The notes under the pieces: generated by a model
The model's database searches: none
What the model saw: the letters and a program-made list of their open reading frames with translations, nothing else
Told to the model about the DNA's origin: nothing
Shown here: positions 13,599-50,770 of the stretch, one piece after another
Layout: every line of letters begins with the position of its first letter
Numbering within the stretch: the stretch's first letter is position 1
Made by a program: the position numbers and the translations under genes
Source of the DNA: Pempheris klunzingeri
Taxonomy: Eukaryota; Chordata; Actinopteri; Acropomatiformes; Pempheridae
Assembly: GCF_042242105.1 (NCBI RefSeq)
Contig: NC_092026.1
Span: forward strand, 24,485,691 to 24,549,690
Length of the DNA: 64,000 nucleotides
Direction: 5' to 3'

Positions 13599-16500
13599 GA
13601 CACAAGATATATTGACTCCTGGCCACTACAGCTGCTTTGAAAAATTAGTTTCTGATGCCTTCACCGGCCTGCCAAGTGTCACACTCATGCACTCTAGAAG
13701 TGATTGTGGAGTTTGGTGGTGACATAGTTTTTGTCATTGATAAACATTAGATATGAATCCATGATATGTACAGAATCTGATGTTGATGAATCTCTCTCCG
13801 GTAGACAAACTATGGAATGAGACATATAAACCAGGACATGATCTATGATGAGCTTTTATGGCCAGAAAATCATCCCGGCTGATTTATCAGTGTAGCCCTG
13901 ATGCAGGCCTGGCCAGTGCCAGCAGACAGCTGCTGTATTTGTCTGTTGGACATATCTGGGAAGTTATTACAACTTTCTTGACACAGCCCCCCAGTGATGC
14001 TTCCACAAACAAATCACTTTGGGCCCTTACAATGGCAAAACTGTGTTGTGTTCTGTTTAGCTTCTCAGTGCTTGTCTGTGTGTCATTAACATACTGTGTC
14101 TATACATATGCAGATTAGGTGTAAATTAGATGTATTGGCAACATTTACAAACTTTCAGCTGTGTTCAATGAACAACTCGTGTCAAAAAAGAACAATTTTG
14201 GTTAACTAATATTACAGGTGGTTTCTCCAAATTCAATACAATATGTGACAGCCGAGCTTCAGCTTCCTCACAGACAGCATGAGGTTTTCTCCTGGATTTC
14301 CTGACACTTGATTGAATCCATCTTGTCCTCCAAAGGCTTCTGTGTCTTATTTATATGGTTTTAGCATATTGAAGTTTACTTGTCTCCTGCTTTTGAGTCA
14401 GTAGTGGTGTACCTCTTGGAGTTCAGGCATGGAGGCCTTCAGTGTTTAGTATGTGTCTTACTGTAGAAACTGAAACCTCAGTGTCTGCTGCCACCAAGTC
14501 TTACTGCAGGTTTTTTACAGTCTCTTGAGGGTTTTTGTCCTCCTGCCTCCTCAGAAATGTGGTGGCAGCCGTCCTCTTTCTGCCACGTCCAGGTAGTGGG
14601 CAGTGATCTCCTCTCTTAACCTTTTGGACAATCTACTTACAAATATTTCTCACATGCAACCAAACATCACTGTGAACAAACCTCTGGCCAGTCTGGGTAT
14701 CTGATGTGTTCTATCGCAAACACACCTGATGCAGCTAATGAGGGTCTTGATTAGTTACATCAGGTGTGCTTGAGACACCTGATTTGCAAATGAGTGCTCT
14801 TATGAGGGGTTCTATTCAGGGGGGTGAGACTGCAGTAGTCATTAAAAGTGGCAGATTGTGTTGAATTTGGAGAAACCACCTGTAATATTAGTTTGCCAAA
14901 CTTGTTCTTGTTTGAGTTGTTCATCGAACACAGCTGAGTGTTTGTATATTTTGCCAATCCACCTAATTTGCAGCGGGGCTTGAATAAGTTTGAGTGCAGC
15001 TGTATATGTTTCATCATCTGTTTCTCTGTTCATTAAGGAAGTTCCTCCAACTTGATTGACGAGCCATCCAGTACTGATGACAACACTCTACTGCTCTCTT
15101 TCCCAGGTAGAAAAGACAAAGAACATTTTTTTTTCATAGTTTAGCATTTAAAAACCTCATCTTAATACGCAGAACTAAAACACTTGTGTTTTTGTGCTTT
15201 ATGCTGGAAATATTATGCTGTGATACACAGGGGGAATGTTATGACAATAGAGATAAGACATTCTACCTAGAATATGTACAGATGTTTTTCCATGATACTT
15301 TAAAAACAACTGATTGAAAGAACAGAGACTTTTGCTTCTGTTTGTGCAGGAGTTAGCATCACCACTCAGTGGTGTGGGATAGGACTCAGCAGCTCCTCCA
15401 GTGTGCTGCTCTGTGGCTGTGCCTCGACCATAAACAGACTACATTATATCTGAATAGAATATTAGAGTTTTTTATGCAGCAGGTTTTTGTAAAATGATTA
15501 TGTGTATGCAATAACCTTTTTCATTGACATGCTTCAGTTCTTGTCAAAGCTGTCAGGATGTTCTGAAAGCCTCAGTTCATTTGTTTATATCCATTCACAG
15601 GCAGTCAGAGTGTCCACTCTGCAGCCCTGCCAGAAGACACCCCCCATCTGCTACTGGAGGATGTCCATTACAACCAGACACACTCCCTCATGCCGTCAAA
15701 CACACACTCTGCTAAACACACACTCACTGGTCCGCAGTCAGCAGCTGATGCATCGTTTGCTACAGACGCAGAAATACACACAGATCCGCAGCTGGAAATC
15801 CACTCAGACACACACTCTGCCATCTTGGTACAGCTGCAGCAGGTTTCTGCCGTCCAGGCAGCCAACACAGTGAGGTATGAGGGAAAAGCTGTACAGCCGT
15901 ACTGTCATGCTGTAAGATGTCATGTCATGGTCAAGAAATATAGACTGATTGATTGATCATGGGCTTTTATAGAATGAACTGGAAAATATCAGGCTTGAAA
16001 AGTGTGCCTGCCTGCCTGTCTGTCTGTGTGTCTGTCTCTCTCTAGCAATGACTTTGATGTGGGTCTGGACCCAGACATCAGCCTGGCAGACATGTATCGC
16101 TGGAAGGTTTCTGCTTATGCTCCCTGCAGCTCCACCTGTACAACAGGTAAACGCATACACCAGTATGATAATAGCCATATCTATTCTGGTTTTTCTATGA
16201 ATCCACCGCCTCAAAGCTGGCCTACCATGGCTCTAGAATATGAGTGCATGAGGTCGATGTGGCAGGTGTCTGTTACAACTGCATAGCAGGACACCTCAGA
16301 CACAGAAAACCCAGTTCTTAGTCAGTGTGCAAAGTTCAAGTAACCACAGCAACACTAATGATTTGTAAAGCTCAAACATGGTGGACAATTTGAAGACACC
16401 TCTCTCTCTTTGGTAAGTGTCCGTTGTGTTGGTGTGATGGTGCACAGTGAGATGTCCTAACAGACCATTATTGTTTACCCAAGCCATGAGTCTGTCCACC

Positions 16501-19500
16501 AAGGTTCTGTATCTCTGCTCACTCATTTCTTATTGTGTTATCTTCATTTGCTGTTCATCCCCCTCTTTACCGGCTTTGTGCTGCACAAAGATTTCATGTT
16601 GTCGATGTGTGTGTGCAGGGCCGTGTGTGAACAGTGTCTGTGTGTGTGTGTGTGTGTTGGCAGGTATCACCACTAGCTATGCCCTCTGCGTACGGTACGA
16701 CGGTACTGAGGTGGACGACAGCTACTGTGACTCTCTGACCAGACCTGAGCCAACACATGAGTTCTGCACTGGGAAGGAATGTCCTCCAAGGTATTGCCCT
16801 GACTGGTTTAACTGGCTGGCTGAATGACAGGCTGACTGACTGAAGTTTTGACATGGGCCTGTAAATAGCTAAATCTATGGAAGGTTTTGAGGAGCGGGAA
16901 GACACTGGCTGTGTTGAAGTAGTCAGGTATGCATCTAGAGGAGAGGGACTGATTGATGAGACAGGGAGAGAGACGACAGGGGACCCTGACAGGCAGAACG
17001 TCGTTAATCTATTAAGAGGTCTCTAGTGGAAATAGGTTTGAAATCAGAGAGCAGAACAGTTTGCATCAGGACTCCAAGGTGGAATTTTGATCTGCAACGA
17101 CCGATAACACATAAGTTTCACTGGCATTGTCTCATTTTTCTACAGACAAAAGAAAGAATAACTAGACAAAGTATCGCTGGAAGTGTATGACATTCCCCCG
17201 AAGTCCTTACCAACTGCCCCATCCCACCTCTTTCTCCTCAGATGGGAGACCAGTGGTTGGAGTGAGTGCTCTCGGACCTGTGGGGAGGGCGTTCAGTATC
17301 GTACTGTGCGCTGCTGGAAGATGCTGTCACCCGGGCTGGACTCCTCTGTCTACGATTCACTGTGTCTGTCGCATGATCTTCACAAACCGGCCAGCAGGAA
17401 GGTCTGCCTTGGCCAGAGCTGCGGACCCCAGTGGGAGGTGTCTGAGTGGTCAGAGGTAATGCAGCAAGCCACAGAGCAAATGGTACTGTCTGCACTCACA
17501 TCCAACAAGAGACGGTGATTTGATACCATCTTCAACTTTGACTACAACAATTTCAGGTTTCAAGACATCAAAGCAGCGAAAAGATAAGTAGACAGATAAA
17601 CCAGTGCCCTCCAACTGCCAGTGTGCATCCTGTTAACCGAGCTTCTAAGGTTTCCACCTCAGAATCAAGACTTGTTCCAGGCATTGTACATACTCAGATT
17701 TGCAGGGAGGAGCCAATAAACAATAACAAATAAAGTACAAATCTTGGAGCACATCATTTCAGTAGCCAAAATACAAATACATTTTTTAACCTAACTTTTA
17801 ACCTAAATTTCTGTCATTTCTTATTTAACTGTCCAGAAGCAAAACTTATCACTATATGCTGATGCTCTGTTGAGGTTTTAATGTACCGTATATACACGAG
17901 GTCTTTCTATTCATATAGACCACTTGTAGAAACATCTGATGTAGTGAAGACTGTTTCTCATGGCTACATTTGTAGCTTCTTGGATGAAAACCGACTGATG
18001 TGTTAAAATTCCTCCAGATCGGTGAGGGGACGGTTTGGCTCAGTGGGTTCTGACGAAAGGATGAAAATAGGAAAACTGATCACAAGCAATCAAAAATGTT
18101 AGATTTTTAGAAAAGAAGACCAGATGAGCAAAGATGCCGCTGACTTGATTGAAATGATGAGAACACGCTGCATGGTTGGCAAGTAGGACTTGGTCGCCTG
18201 GAGATTCGAACCCTGGACTGTGACCAAAGATAAAGATAAAGATAAAACTTTTCTTGATCCCTCAGTGGGGAAAGTTTGTACAGTCTGACTGCAGTGGGAA
18301 TGAAGGAAGCGCTCCCTCTTACACTGACTGACTGACTGAGTGCACCACTGGGGAGACGGAGGATGTTCTCCACACACCTTCTCACAAGTTGAGGCAGTGA
18401 CACCACATGTGCAAAACTGGGATCATGAACAAAAGGGCTCCAGTAGTGAGGATCACTGAACTGCTCGTGTGTGGACATACTGTATGTGTGTGTGTATGTG
18501 TCCTTGGGTGTGTTAGTGCTCAGCTCGCTGTGGCTCTCGGGGGGTCCAGACTCGGGAGGTTCGTTGCTCCATGGAAATGAAACTGTGTAACAAGTCGTCT
18601 CAGCCAATAGAAAGCCAGGAATGTGAAGGTCCTCCCTGCGACAGAAGATGGACGGTTTCTGACTGGGGACCTGTGAGTTTAACACACACACACACACACA
18701 CAGACACACACACACAGACACACACAGACAGACACACACAGACAGACACACACACAGACAGACACAGACACACACACAGACACACACAGACACACACACA
18801 CAGACACACACAGACAGACACACACACACAGACAGACACAGACACACACACAGACACACACAGACACACACACACACACACACAGACACACACACAGACA
18901 CAGACACACACACACACACACACACACACAGCTCACTCAGTATTTAGTTTATCGAGTTCCACTTTTACCTTCCACTTCCAAATGTCTGTCTCTGTGTCAG
19001 TGCTCAGGTGTGTGTGGAGAGGGAAGGATGGTTCGTGCAGTGATGTGTCGATCGTCAGGTGGGGTCGTGATGTCAGAGGAGCAGTGTGACCAATCGCTGC
19101 GCCCGCTGGCCATCTACCCCTGTGGCGACAGAGATTGCGCCCCCCACTGGGTGGAACAGGAATGGCAGCAGGTAACAGTTACAACAACCAGTCGATGTAA
19201 GCGCGATACGTGTGTGTACGTGTGTGTTTATATGTGTGTATTTGCCCATGTGTTTGTTGTGCTAGTGTAATGCCACATGTGGGCGTGGTGAGCGGCAGCG
19301 TCAGGTGGTGTGTGCTGGGCTGGAAGGGGGTGTGTTCAAAGAGTTTCCTGACAGCAGCTGTGACCAACCCAACAAACCAGAGACCAGCTCCTCCTGCTTC
19401 CAGAGACCCTGCTCCAAATGGTTCACCACATCCTGGTCCCAGGTAACTGTCTGCCTGCCTGCCTGCCTGTCTGTCTGCCTGTCTGTCTGTCTCAGATCAT

Positions 19501-20063
19501 GAGTGGATGTTCTTGCCGTCTGTGGTCCGGCTGTAGTGAATCTGTCTGTCTCATCATCAGTTATATGTATGATATGAGAAAAGTGAAAAGTCCCACCTCC
19601 TCGTGCCCCCCCCCCAGTGCAGTAAGACCTGTGGGAGTGGCGTCCAGGTTCGAGAAGTGAAGTGCTACCAGGGGGAGGAGCTGGTAACCAGGGGCCACAG
19701 CTGCGACTCTGCCCTCAAGCCAGAAGCCAGACAGAGCTGTGAAATCCAGAGCTGTCCGACGGAGGCACCAGGTACAATAACAAACACACTTCCTGTAGGT
19801 GATGCAACATTCAGGGATAAATGAACTTCTACGTGCGTCACTGAGATGTCTGTTCCTGCAGCGCCCTAATGAATTAAGTGGAGCCCTTTCCCCTTTTCTC
19901 TATATTTTTTGTGTGTTATCCAGCAGCAGCATCGGTAGCAGCCGACGACTCCTGTCAAGACAAACCAACGGCCAACTGTGCCCTGGTCCTGAAGGTGAAA
20001 CTGTGCTCCCATTGGTACTACAGAAAGGCCTGCTGCCAGTCCTGTAAGGCCCCAAGACCCTGA
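3247..20063 (+). CDS. adamtsl2-like: ADAMTSL2-like secreted matrix glycoprotein
   Basis: Coding exons: 3247-3339, 7150-7253, 10057-10132, 10238-10340, 10746-10891, 11049-11172, 12297-12377, 12649-12824, 12954-13377, 15038-15106, 15601-15874, 16046-16146, 16664-16790, 17242-17455, 18517-18672, 19001-19171, 19266-19442, 19618-19771, 19924-20063. Total 2910 nt, 969 aa, all phases consistent; I recall human ADAMTSL2 as about 951 aa. Order: signal peptide; first thrombospondin type-1 repeat ([18 protein letters not shown]); Cys-rich module ([19 protein letters not shown]); spacer ([30 protein letters not shown]); a variable sequon-bearing module encoded by exons 9-11; six C-terminal TSRs (e.g. [32 protein letters not shown]); and a PLAC domain ([14 protein letters not shown]). 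No metalloprotease domain. ADAMTSL proteins bind fibrillin microfibrils and influence TGF-beta signalling. Placement next to agl suggests a paralogue rather than the ADAMTSL2 orthologue. The 19924 acceptor has an alternative CAG at 19939-19941. Confidence 0.9.
3340..7149 (+). other. Intron 1 of the ADAMTSL2-like gene
   Basis: A 3.8-kb intron after the signal-peptide exon. It contains short (GT)n tracts at about 5384-5402 and 5498-5527. No convincing nested exon was seen on either strand. Confidence 0.7.
7254..10056 (+). other. Intron 2 of the ADAMTSL2-like gene
   Basis: Contains a (CA)n tract at 7284-7347 and a long C/T-rich stretch at about 8040-8320 that is open in several overlapping frames. 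I tested acceptors near 7556, 7836 and 7985 for the second half of the first TSR. None continues the frame, whereas the exon at 10057 does ([12 protein letters not shown]). Confidence 0.7.
7284..7347. repeat. (CA)n microsatellite
   Basis: About 32 uninterrupted CA dinucleotides, starting some 30 bp after the exon 2 donor. Confidence 0.97.
13194..13241 (+). repeat. Coding GAG/GAA repeat: 16-Glu tract
   Basis: Sixteen consecutive Glu codons (GAA GAA, nine GAG, GAA, four GAG) in exon 9 of the ADAMTSL2-like gene. It lies in the variable region between spacer and C-terminal TSRs. The frame stays open on both sides and the exon joins its neighbours in phase, so the tract is translated. It is probably length-polymorphic. 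Confidence 0.9.
13562..13600. repeat. (TCTG)n microsatellite
   Basis: Tandem tctg/gtct tetranucleotides in intron 9 of the ADAMTSL2-like gene. Shorter tracts of this family recur at about 16007-16035, 19448-19492 and 27667-27705. Confidence 0.95.
14105..15003. mobile_element. Tc1/mariner-type non-autonomous element with long TIRs
   Basis: The left arm (about 14113-14265) and right arm (about 14844-15003) are imperfect inverted copies. Shared blocks include ctaatattacaggtggtttc and cagctgtgttc on opposite strands. The right end reads gaataagtttgagtgcagctg/ta, the style of fish Tc1-like termini flanked by TA. The left terminus is eroded. The interior has no intact transposase frame. It lies in intron 9 of the ADAMTSL2-like gene. 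Confidence 0.75.
18215..18420. mobile_element. Retroelement tail fragment
   Basis: An (AGATAA)-type repeat followed by 'cttgatccctcagtggggaa' resembles the 3' terminal segment of fish non-LTR elements. It lies in the intron between the exons ending at 17455 and starting at 18517. Family assignment is uncertain. Confidence 0.4.
18682..18931. repeat. Compound (CA)n/(CAGACA)n repeat
   Basis: About 250 bp of CA dinucleotides with regular CAGA interruptions fill most of the 328-bp intron between the exons ending at 18672 and starting at 19001. The repeat starts 10 bp after the donor. Open frames through it (poly Val-Cys or Thr-His) are artefacts. Confidence 0.97.
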
Positions 20064-23000
20064 AGTCTTTACGACAACCTTTCACCTCAACCCCCTGACA
20101 CAAACCACTGGTACCAAAGGTCACACTGCTTTCACACTGGTGCTACACAGAAGCCTGCTGCTAGCAGCACAAGGCCTCCTAACGTTCAGTTTAAACCTGT
20201 CACTCCTTCTGTCCCTGATGTCAAAGGTCAAGCTGTGGTCACTGCTCCTAAAAGTGAATCTGTTTTTGCATGTAGTATCATCACCACCAAAGATAACCTG
20301 CTTCATAGAACAGCTGCTGCTCTCTACCAAGATTTTCCAACAGGAAGTTTATTGACAGTACTGAAGGCATTCTGCTCCACGTGACGGAGGCCCTGATCAT
20401 TTACCCAGCATGCCACTAAATCTGACACCTCCTCCCCAGCACTGTGACGATGGATTAGCTTCACTGTCACCGTCACTGGGCTTTTTCTTACCTCCAAAAT
20501 AGAAGGAGGAAACCGGTCTTTCACTGGGTAAAAACCCTCCAGGACTCTTCATCCATTCGTCCCTGGACTCCCATACCTCCCCTCCCAGTGAAACTGATGC
20601 TTCCTGTAGTGAATATCTATAATCTATCCATTCCCCCAAGTCTTCTTAAGGTGCTATTTTCCACTGAAGAGGGTGCATCCAAAGCCCATGGAAGCTCTAA
20701 GGCAGCTCTGTGGTTCCTGTAGTTACAGGACAGACTGGACCGGGGGGGGAATGTGAGTGAGCCCCCCCAGCCCTGGTGTGTCAGGCTGTACTGCTGCTGG
20801 TGTGCTCTTTTATCTGCCACTCAAACAACTGCCCTGGACTGACTTATGCAGCAGAGTGACTGCCAACTCTTGCGGTCACTTGCTCCTCCTGCAACGCAGC
20901 ACCAAACAGCTGGAACAGTGATCTGAGGACCAGAAATTAAACAGGCTGTAGTAGTGATGGTTCTGTTAACATCTACAGGAGCTGGGCCTCATATACTAAC
21001 AACAAGTCAAACACACTCTTTTGAGAGAAGAGTTCTCCACATGTCTACCTCATGGGCTAAAAACCATCAACACTGATGCAGCAGAACCAGAGACGTCCTC
21101 TTTTTATATGACACACATTTTTCGTCTTTATCAAAAGTGGTATCCTTTGGGGGGGGGGCACCCCGGTGGGCCGTCTGGTGGAGCGTGTGCTACTGGCGCT
21201 GCTGTGGCAGCCCGGGTTCAGGTCCAGGTTCAGGAATGGCCTGGGCCCTGTGCTGGGTGTCAGCCCCTCTCTCTCTGCTGTCGCTGTCTGGTAGAGCTGA
21301 AAATGCCAAAACAAAGATGATCTTTACAAAAACCTGGCGCCCACATGAGCCACAGTGCTGTCAACCACTAACAGGTCTGGCTGTGTTCTGCAGCCTGCAG
21401 CAGAGATGAGCAGCAGGCTGCAGAGCTCTGCTCGCCTCACTTCTTTCTGACTCCTGTAGTCCCACCATCGCTGAGTGAAGTGACATCACTTCATCACACA
21501 GGTCCATGAGGGTACTGAAGGCTCCCTACATGTTTTTCACACAGCCTGTAGATCTCCTGGGCCTGTTAAACTGACCTGCTGTGTGACAAAAGACTGCACA
21601 GAGAGCTGGTTTGTTCACTCACCCAGCAGGAGATGAGAAGGCATCAGCTCCTTCTGTGTGTGTCCAGGACACACGTGTGTCCGGGAGGGTTTTAGCTTAG
21701 CTTAGCTAAAGACTGAAGGAAGTGGGCAACTGCTAGTGTAGCTACATCCACCACAGGTGGAAATGGAAGTCATTATACACTGGAGCTGTTTCTTTATGAT
21801 CAACTGCCGAGTGCCTTTCCTGAATGCAGCACATCTGAAGGACCGCTCCCACTGTGGGCCGTGGACACCTACAGAGACATGAACAGATCTGAGTGACTCT
21901 TCAAGGTATCTTTACCTTCTCGAGGCGTCAGAGTCGGAAGCTCAGATGTTTGGCCCTGCTCTCGTTGGGTCTTTGGGGTCAGCCAGGTGATCTACGTTTT
22001 TAGGGGACACGCAAAGATAAAATGGTTTGTCATCTCGTGCCACCGAGAAAGCCGACAAACGATATTTCTGATGATGCTGGAACGTCCTTTGGAAATGATA
22101 CAGTTTTCTATACTACAAGTCCAGGGCACTTCTCAAGGACTGTCCTCTTGGAGGGAAATGTAGTGAAAGTGCTGTGAAAATTAGCATCTGCATATGAAGA
22201 CCCATCACTGGAGAACAAACACGACACACCAACCAACACTGTCACCTGTCTGCTACACCGTGTACACCTGAGAGCAGGTGTGACTGTGGGTCCCTCCTGG
22301 GGGGCTGTGTACCTGTTGTTGCCCACAGAGATGCTCATGTTGTTGTTTTTGCTCACTGTACCACATATAAAGAATTAAAGCTCAGCTGTTTTTACAGGCA
22401 TGCGTCTGACTCGTGAGTGTGCGTGTGTGTTCAGAATAATCCTCACCCCTCCAACCGTGCACAATTATCAACGTCATGGCAACAAGACATGGGATCCCAC
22501 TGGATCCCTCCTTGGTGAAACCAAATCACACACACGACTGCTCACCAATTAGTCATCTGAACTGCTCTCCAGTCGACACTTTGGCTCTGTGGTCGCAGAC
22601 GAAGACCTCCAGGTGATTTCTCCTCATTTCATGTTCCAGTTCGGACAAGATTTCTGAACAGTTGGACTCATTTTATTAGAACCGTAAAGGATTCCCAACT
22701 GTGTGCGAGAGAGATTCAGCAGCTCCACAGACGAGGTGAGTACTTCCACCTGGACTGAAAAAGATGTTGACGCCCATGTTGTAAGATAATTGACCAAATA
22801 CAGGACGTTTAATCAGACTTGACTGAAGTGGATGTTCAGGTTCATCTGTCGGTGTTTCTGCTCTCTCTGTACAAGAAGTGTGTTCACGTTTCATTTCACA
22901 GGAACACACTGCTGCCCATAACGTTGGAATGATTGTTCAATACCCCCAATCTAGTTAAAGCCTGAATCCACAGTCTGCAAAGGTTCACTGTGGTTTAAGT

Positions 23001-23507
23001 TTCACTGTGATGTGTTTGGAAGAGTTTGATCAGTAAGGTTGAGAAGATATAAACTTTATTTATCAAGAATAAATCACATAGTCACAATTATTTCATGAGA
23101 AGAGGTAAAAAACATTTGATTCCAGCTTTATGGGCAACAGTGTAGAAACAAAAAGGTGGTAATGACTGGGCTGTTGAAGCAGCTTTAATGTAACTTGAAC
23201 TGTTTTTTAAAGTCATTTGTAAAGTGACTATCTCTGTGAAATAATGAGTAAGAAGGGATCTAACCTGCCCTCACTCTACTGAGAGGCAGTCTGGGAACTG
23301 GGCAGCTTTTGATGTGATCGGACAACCACCACCTACTCAGGAGAACAGTCCTGACATTGTTTTCTACAAAGCCCATCGCTGAGGGGAGGAGTTCAGAATC
23401 TGATCTATAACTCCACCATCTGGTCCAGAAACCTGGAGGACTTGGTGTCACCTGGGTGTCAGAGGTGGGACTGATGTCAGACTAACACTCCCTCTGCTCT
23501 GCTCTAG
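20064..23507. other. 3' flank and intergenic region
   Basis: The sequence after the ADAMTSL2-like stop could include a long 3'UTR; an ATTAAA-type signal occurs near 22373. A SINE copy lies at about 21150-21345. I see no exon of a recognisable protein. The acceptor-like 'gctctag' directly before the ATG at 23508 implies that a non-coding first exon of the Reeler gene lies somewhere upstream here. Confidence 0.5.
21150..21345 (+). mobile_element. tRNA-derived SINE copy
   Basis: 'gtgggccgtctggtggagcg' is followed by a B-box-like 'cccgggttcaggtcc', a C/T-rich segment and an aaaatgcc...atctttaca tail. This is the plan of a common teleost tRNA-derived SINE. A related copy is at 38850-38995. Not a functional tRNA gene. 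Confidence 0.55.
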
Positions 23508-27800
<4,293 letters not shown>

Positions 27801-27921
27801 CACACTCAGAAAAAGATTCATCGTTTCAGGGAACAGAACTTCTTCAGTAGAACATGTTATTTAGTGGTTTAATGGTTTGAATGACACTTTAAACCATGGC
27901 AAACTCAAGCTAACCTGTTTT

Positions 27922-27927
27922 AATAAA
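27922..27927 (+). terminator. Polyadenylation signal of the Reeler gene
   Basis: AATAAA about 120 bp after the stop codon, in a gene that converges with agl. Confidence 0.6.
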
Positions 27928-28091
27928 ACAGCATCTTAAAAATCACCAACGAGCAAGAGAACTTGAGGGGGGGGGGGGTGGGGGGGGAACTATACAGTAC
28001 TATACTATATAATAAACGTCACACTGACTCATTAAGTAACGGTTAACTAATGCATGAGCCATTTAATACAGGATGTGTCAGGAATTCCTGC

Positions 28092-28097
<6 letters not shown>

Positions 28098-28131
<34 letters not shown>

Positions 28132-28320
28132 TCCACCCTACACGGACCCCGACAGAATGCCCCCCCCCCCCATGAGCCTGGTTCTGTTTGAGTTCTTCCT
28201 GTCACTGTTTCCTAATATCACATCTGATGCTGCTCACGTGGGGATTCTTGAATCGTTGGTCTCTCTCTTATTAAAGAGTCTGGAGATAACACTGATGTGA
28301 ATTGGAGCTCTATAAATCAG
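28098..28320 (+). mobile_element. Retroelement 3' tail, copy 2 (truncated)
   Basis: (TC)n tract followed by 'catgagcctggttctgtttg', 'gtggggattcttgaatcgtt' and 'gaattggagctctataaat'. Same family as 24120-24485 but internally shortened and lacking the TTGA tail. It separates the Reeler gene from the agl polyadenylation site. Confidence 0.6.
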
Positions 28321-28414
28321 CATGAACAGAAAACATGAAGTCCCTGTGACGTCTGTAATAAAGGAATGATCCTTCAAACACACACAGAGAGGAGGAGCGT
28401 CCAGGTTGTAACAG

Positions 28415-28420
28415 TTTATT
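28415..28420 (-). terminator. agl: Likely polyadenylation signal of agl
   Basis: The complement reads AATAAA, about 1.5 kb after the agl stop codon. The interval 28421-29918 would be the 3'UTR. It contains G-runs on the + strand and no other gene that I can support. Confidence 0.5.
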
Positions 28421-29918
28421 CAGCACAGCTGTCTGCAGCTCTGCAGGTTGAACATGACAGAGGACAGACAGCAGGTACACAGCACAGTGGTGGTGGTGGT
28501 GGTGTATCCGATCTTTTAATAAACCTGCTGATACACAGCTCTGTCCTGTCCAACATGACTGGACTGAACGGTTCTGTGACACATACATGCAGTTTGTCCA
28601 CTGCTGCTACACTAAACAACTTCACTGTGAGTGCTTTTAGTTTTTCCCTTCTTAGGTTCCCCTGGTTGTGGTGCAGCACCAGTGTTAGTATGTTTTCCAG
28701 TCTTCACACAGTGTTCCACATGTGGACGCTGAACAGAAACCAGCTGGGCCTCCTCACCGGACACTGAGGCACCATTTCAAATGTTCAGTGTCCACTTGGG
28801 AACCTAGAAACTAGATGATGTGAGGATGTTAAGACAACAGGTTAGAGCACACACAGCGACGTCTACGGTTCACACTGGGTGTCTTCTTGGTTGCGCTTGA
28901 GAAAAACACCGGTGTGTCACGTTCCTTTAAAATGTGTTATGTGGAGCTGGAAGAAGGTGGGGGGGGGGCAAACATCTACACACTAGAGGAAGCTGCTCTA
29001 CAAACCTCTGCAATCACAAAGACAACGTTCATGCACAAAACTGGTGAATGTAAATCCACTGCTGAAATATTGACCTCGGTCTACAAAGTGGTGAAGTGGG
29101 ATCAGCTGGAAGACATTAAGGATGTGTAAAGGCATCGGGTGGAGGCTTCAGCGCTGTGTGCTTCACGGGACGGGACCACCTGGAGGAGGTGCACATGTGG
29201 CACGAGGTGGCACAGTGACGGGTGGGTGACCTCCGTGGAACAGAAGGTCAAAGGGCTGACATGGGGGTGGGATCACTGTCACTCCGTTCACTCTTCTTTC
29301 TGAGTCACCTTTGACTACTGCTACGTAACAGTAACAGTAACAGTCAGTGCGGTCAGGTGGTAACAGTGGATTTGGCCTTGGGGGAGCACTCGGCTCTGCT
29401 GGTGTGGGGAGAAGGAACAGTTGGAGCTGCCCCTCGTTTGGCTGTTTGAGCGTCTGGAGCTGGAGACGTGCTGCGTTCATGTCGGAGGAGAAAGAGCGGA
29501 AACGTGACGTCGCCCCCACCATCTTTCTCAAAGGACATGACTGCAGCAACAGAACCCACTCTGAGCACAGGAAGTGATGTCAGCGGTCCTGGTCATTTAC
29601 AGACTGAGGGCAGAGAGACAGACAGACGGACAGACAGGTAGCATTCTGGGAAAAGTGTCTCATGGTGACTGTCATAGATTTGTAGTAAATAAGTGGAGTT
29701 TGAAGCATCCAGTCGGAGGTAGCCCCCCCCACACCGAGGTGTGTGTGACCCCATGTGGGGGTGCTGCTCTGTGTTTCCTGTTTGAAAGTGACTTTCCTCT
29801 TCAGCGACACCTCAGCCCAAGGAGGTTAGGACTAGGAAGTAAGACAGCTTCACGCTGGGTTGCGGGTATGTGTGTGGGAGGAGGGGGGACGGGGGGGGAC
29901 GGGGGTGGGGGGGAGCAT

Positions 29919-50739
<20,821 letters not shown>

Positions 50740-50770
50740 CTTGACAAGATCTCTTACACTGATCCCAGGC

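Noticed and set aside
18107..18936. Cys-Val repeat frames on the - strand
   Set aside because: They are translations of the (CA)n/(CAGACA)n intronic repeat opposite real TSR exons.
3247..20063. Assignment to THSD4 (ADAMTSL6)
   Set aside because: Domain plan is similar, but the motifs (WWGEW...[28 protein letters not shown]-type PLAC) match ADAMTSL2 as I remember it and not THSD4.
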